This document shows, in pieces, positions 62,450-64,000 of a DNA stretch of 64,000 nucleotides; positions within the stretch are counted from its first letter, which is position 1, and each line of letters begins with the position of its first letter. The position numbers and the translations under genes are program-made. Source of the stretch: Selaginella tamariscina (taxonomy: Eukaryota; Streptophyta; Lycopodiopsida; Selaginellales; Selaginellaceae); contig PUQB01000094.1 in the NCBI GenBank assembly GCA_003024785.1, positions 409,249-473,248 of the forward strand, written 5' to 3'. The notes under the pieces were generated by a model that was given only the letters and a program-made list of their open reading frames with translations, was not told the DNA's origin and did not search any database.

Positions 62450-64000
62450 CGATCAAAAGGTATATAGATATAACATACCAACCACAACAACAATCAAATG
62501 CAGAAAAAAGTGAAGAAGAAAATTCAATGTGTTTGAATAGACTGAGTTTTATATTAATGTTGACTTGACTTTGTTGTCGTTAATTGTAAGAATTAATAAC
62601 AATGTATTAGAAAGCATATTTATTATATATTTGTTTGTAATGGTGCAATTTTTTATAAAGTTTGACACCCGTGTGTTGCATTTTTCTAATTGCGTGTGTA
62701 GAACCACTTCGTTTCCCGTCTTTCTCTCCTGAATCCCAATCTTCCCAATCTCAAATATATATAATAATTATATATATCAAATCATGTATACAAATGAAGT
62801 TCTTTTAATTTATATTCTAATGCATATAAAATTATTTAAATAATTAAATTAATTAATTATCATTAAGGAAGAGAGGCTAGATTGTGAAAACTAGCCTTTT
62901 CTTATTGCCTTCAGTCCTGTGTTAGTTCCGTTGCACACTAACACTATATACTAATTTAAAATCTTCTTAAGTACTTTCATAAACTAATGTAAATGCTAAT
63001 AATTCTGTAATTACATTGAAAAAAAAATTTATAAATAATATATTGTTACAAAAATTCCTCCTTTGTTTTAAACTAAGAACAACAATATAAAACGAAGACA
63101 ATAAGCTAGGTTTAATACACATTATTAAGACTTTTTAATATCACTATTTAGTGAGGTGTCCCGACAAGAATATTCTCAAGAAATTCTTTTCATATATTAT
63201 GTTCATTTGTATCTATGTATGTGTTCATTTCTCATTTATGGCATTTTAAATCTTCATGTTATTCTTTTCTTTATCAGATACAAGAGTTCAAAGTGAAGAA
63301 TATCTGCAAGGAACGACAGGAGTAGCCAGGTGATTGTGTGTTGTGTGTGTGTGGTGTGTGTCTGTGTGTGTGTGTTGGATGTGTGGGTACACTAACGATA
63401 TATACTTGTATATAATAGTGATAGTACGCAAATCATACATGTTTATAAGTGATCAGGATTTACGCATATTAACATTCTTCAATATAAAACAGTTAAGTGA
63501 GAAAGTTTAAGAAAAAAAATCTTAAATATTAATTAAAATCTTAAATGTTAATGATAAATTAAAAGTCTTAAAAGTTATATATAATATTTTATATTAAATT
63601 GCTCTTATTTATTTTGGTTTCTATATATTTATTGTATATTGCATAAATAACTTCATTAAACTACTTTAAAACTTAATAATTTTGGTGAGACTTGGAGTTT
63701 GACCTGTTATAATTGAATCTATTAAACACTTTCAGTTAACTGTGTACTTTGTTAAGTACGTCGCTAATTATACAGACGTATTGTTACACATGACCTTTAA
63801 TAGACAATACAGTTTGTCATTATATAAATATGTCAATAATCAAAACACATGAAAATCCGTTCAGGATGTAACTCTCAATTATGTTTTAATAAAATATCAC
63901 TTTCATTATCTTTGATTTAAAATAGTTTGAACAAAAATTAATAAATGAATTTTAAAATGGATGACTATATTATTTATATAAAGTTTATTTAACTGAATGA
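62450..64000. other. Duplicated AT-rich intergenic DNA at window end
   Basis: Matches 47,336-48,960 with indels. It includes the exon-like ACAAGAGTTCAAAGTGAAG piece at 63,280, which has an extra stop here, and a GT microsatellite near 63,336-63,382. No gene. Confidence 0.6.

Larger units (their letters stand above)
54083..64000 (+). repeat. Segmental duplication, copy 2 (continues past the window)
   Basis: Direct repeat of 37,142-48,960. It begins inside SPB1 intron 1, lacks exon 1, and runs to the window end. It differs by many 1-30 base indels, a deletion of about 2 kb, one small inversion and microsatellite length. Confidence 0.9.

Overview
The window reads as nuclear DNA of a land plant. 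It falls into two parts that meet abruptly near position 23,553. Plant origin rests on several things: a near-canonical initiator-tRNA primer site in one retrotransposon, a telo-box next to a ribosome-biogenesis gene, plant-type spliced genes (an Spb1-like methyltransferase, a DAA1-group AAA ATPase, a GH31 alpha-glucosidase), GT-AG introns of about 70 to 480 bases, and Ty3/gypsy elements of several plant lineages. A non-seed plant is my guess, from the sushi/Tcn1-like chromovirus and the duplicated ROCO genes. I cannot name the species.

Part 1 (1-23,553) is a nest of decayed LTR retrotransposons with no host gene I can recognise. It holds an unassigned coiled-coil-rich stretch (1-2,135); chromovirus copy A (2,222-6,267); a solo LTR with a perfect 5-bp target duplication (6,601-8,358); an AT-rich spacer; an LTR of the same family (10,309-11,606) cut by chromovirus copy B (11,607-16,462); a Tat/Ogre-like fragment ending in 308-bp tandem units that each contain a long palindrome (16,463-18,655); and element E (18,665-23,553), whose gag is split by a second solo LTR with its own 5-bp target duplication. 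Copy B shows 13-nt complementarity between its predicted transcript 5' end and the bases just after its 5' LTR. That is the arrangement expected for self-primed reverse transcription of the Tf1/sushi type.

Part 2 (23,553-64,000) is AT-rich, full of CA/GT, GA/CT and AT microsatellites, and carries host genes. On the minus strand are a truncated AAA ATPase, a gene for an unrecognised membrane protein, and a GH31 alpha-glucosidase. The glucosidase is divergent from an SPB1/FtsJ-type 2'-O-methyltransferase gene on the plus strand. Then come a ROCO (LRR-Roc-COR) gene and a C2-domain exon. A block containing most of SPB1, the ROCO gene and the C2 exon (about 37,142-48,960) is repeated directly at 54,083-64,000. 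The second copy lacks SPB1 exon 1, has lost about 2 kb of internal exons, and carries a small inversion inside an intron.

Almost every long reading frame in part 2 has one-base frameshifts. Within the duplicated block the breaks are often complementary: one copy keeps the base the other lacks. This may be real decay of young duplicates or uncorrected long-read consensus error. It is the main caution for every gene model here. The join at 23,553 fuses a gypsy reverse transcriptase to an AAA exon and may be a misassembly.
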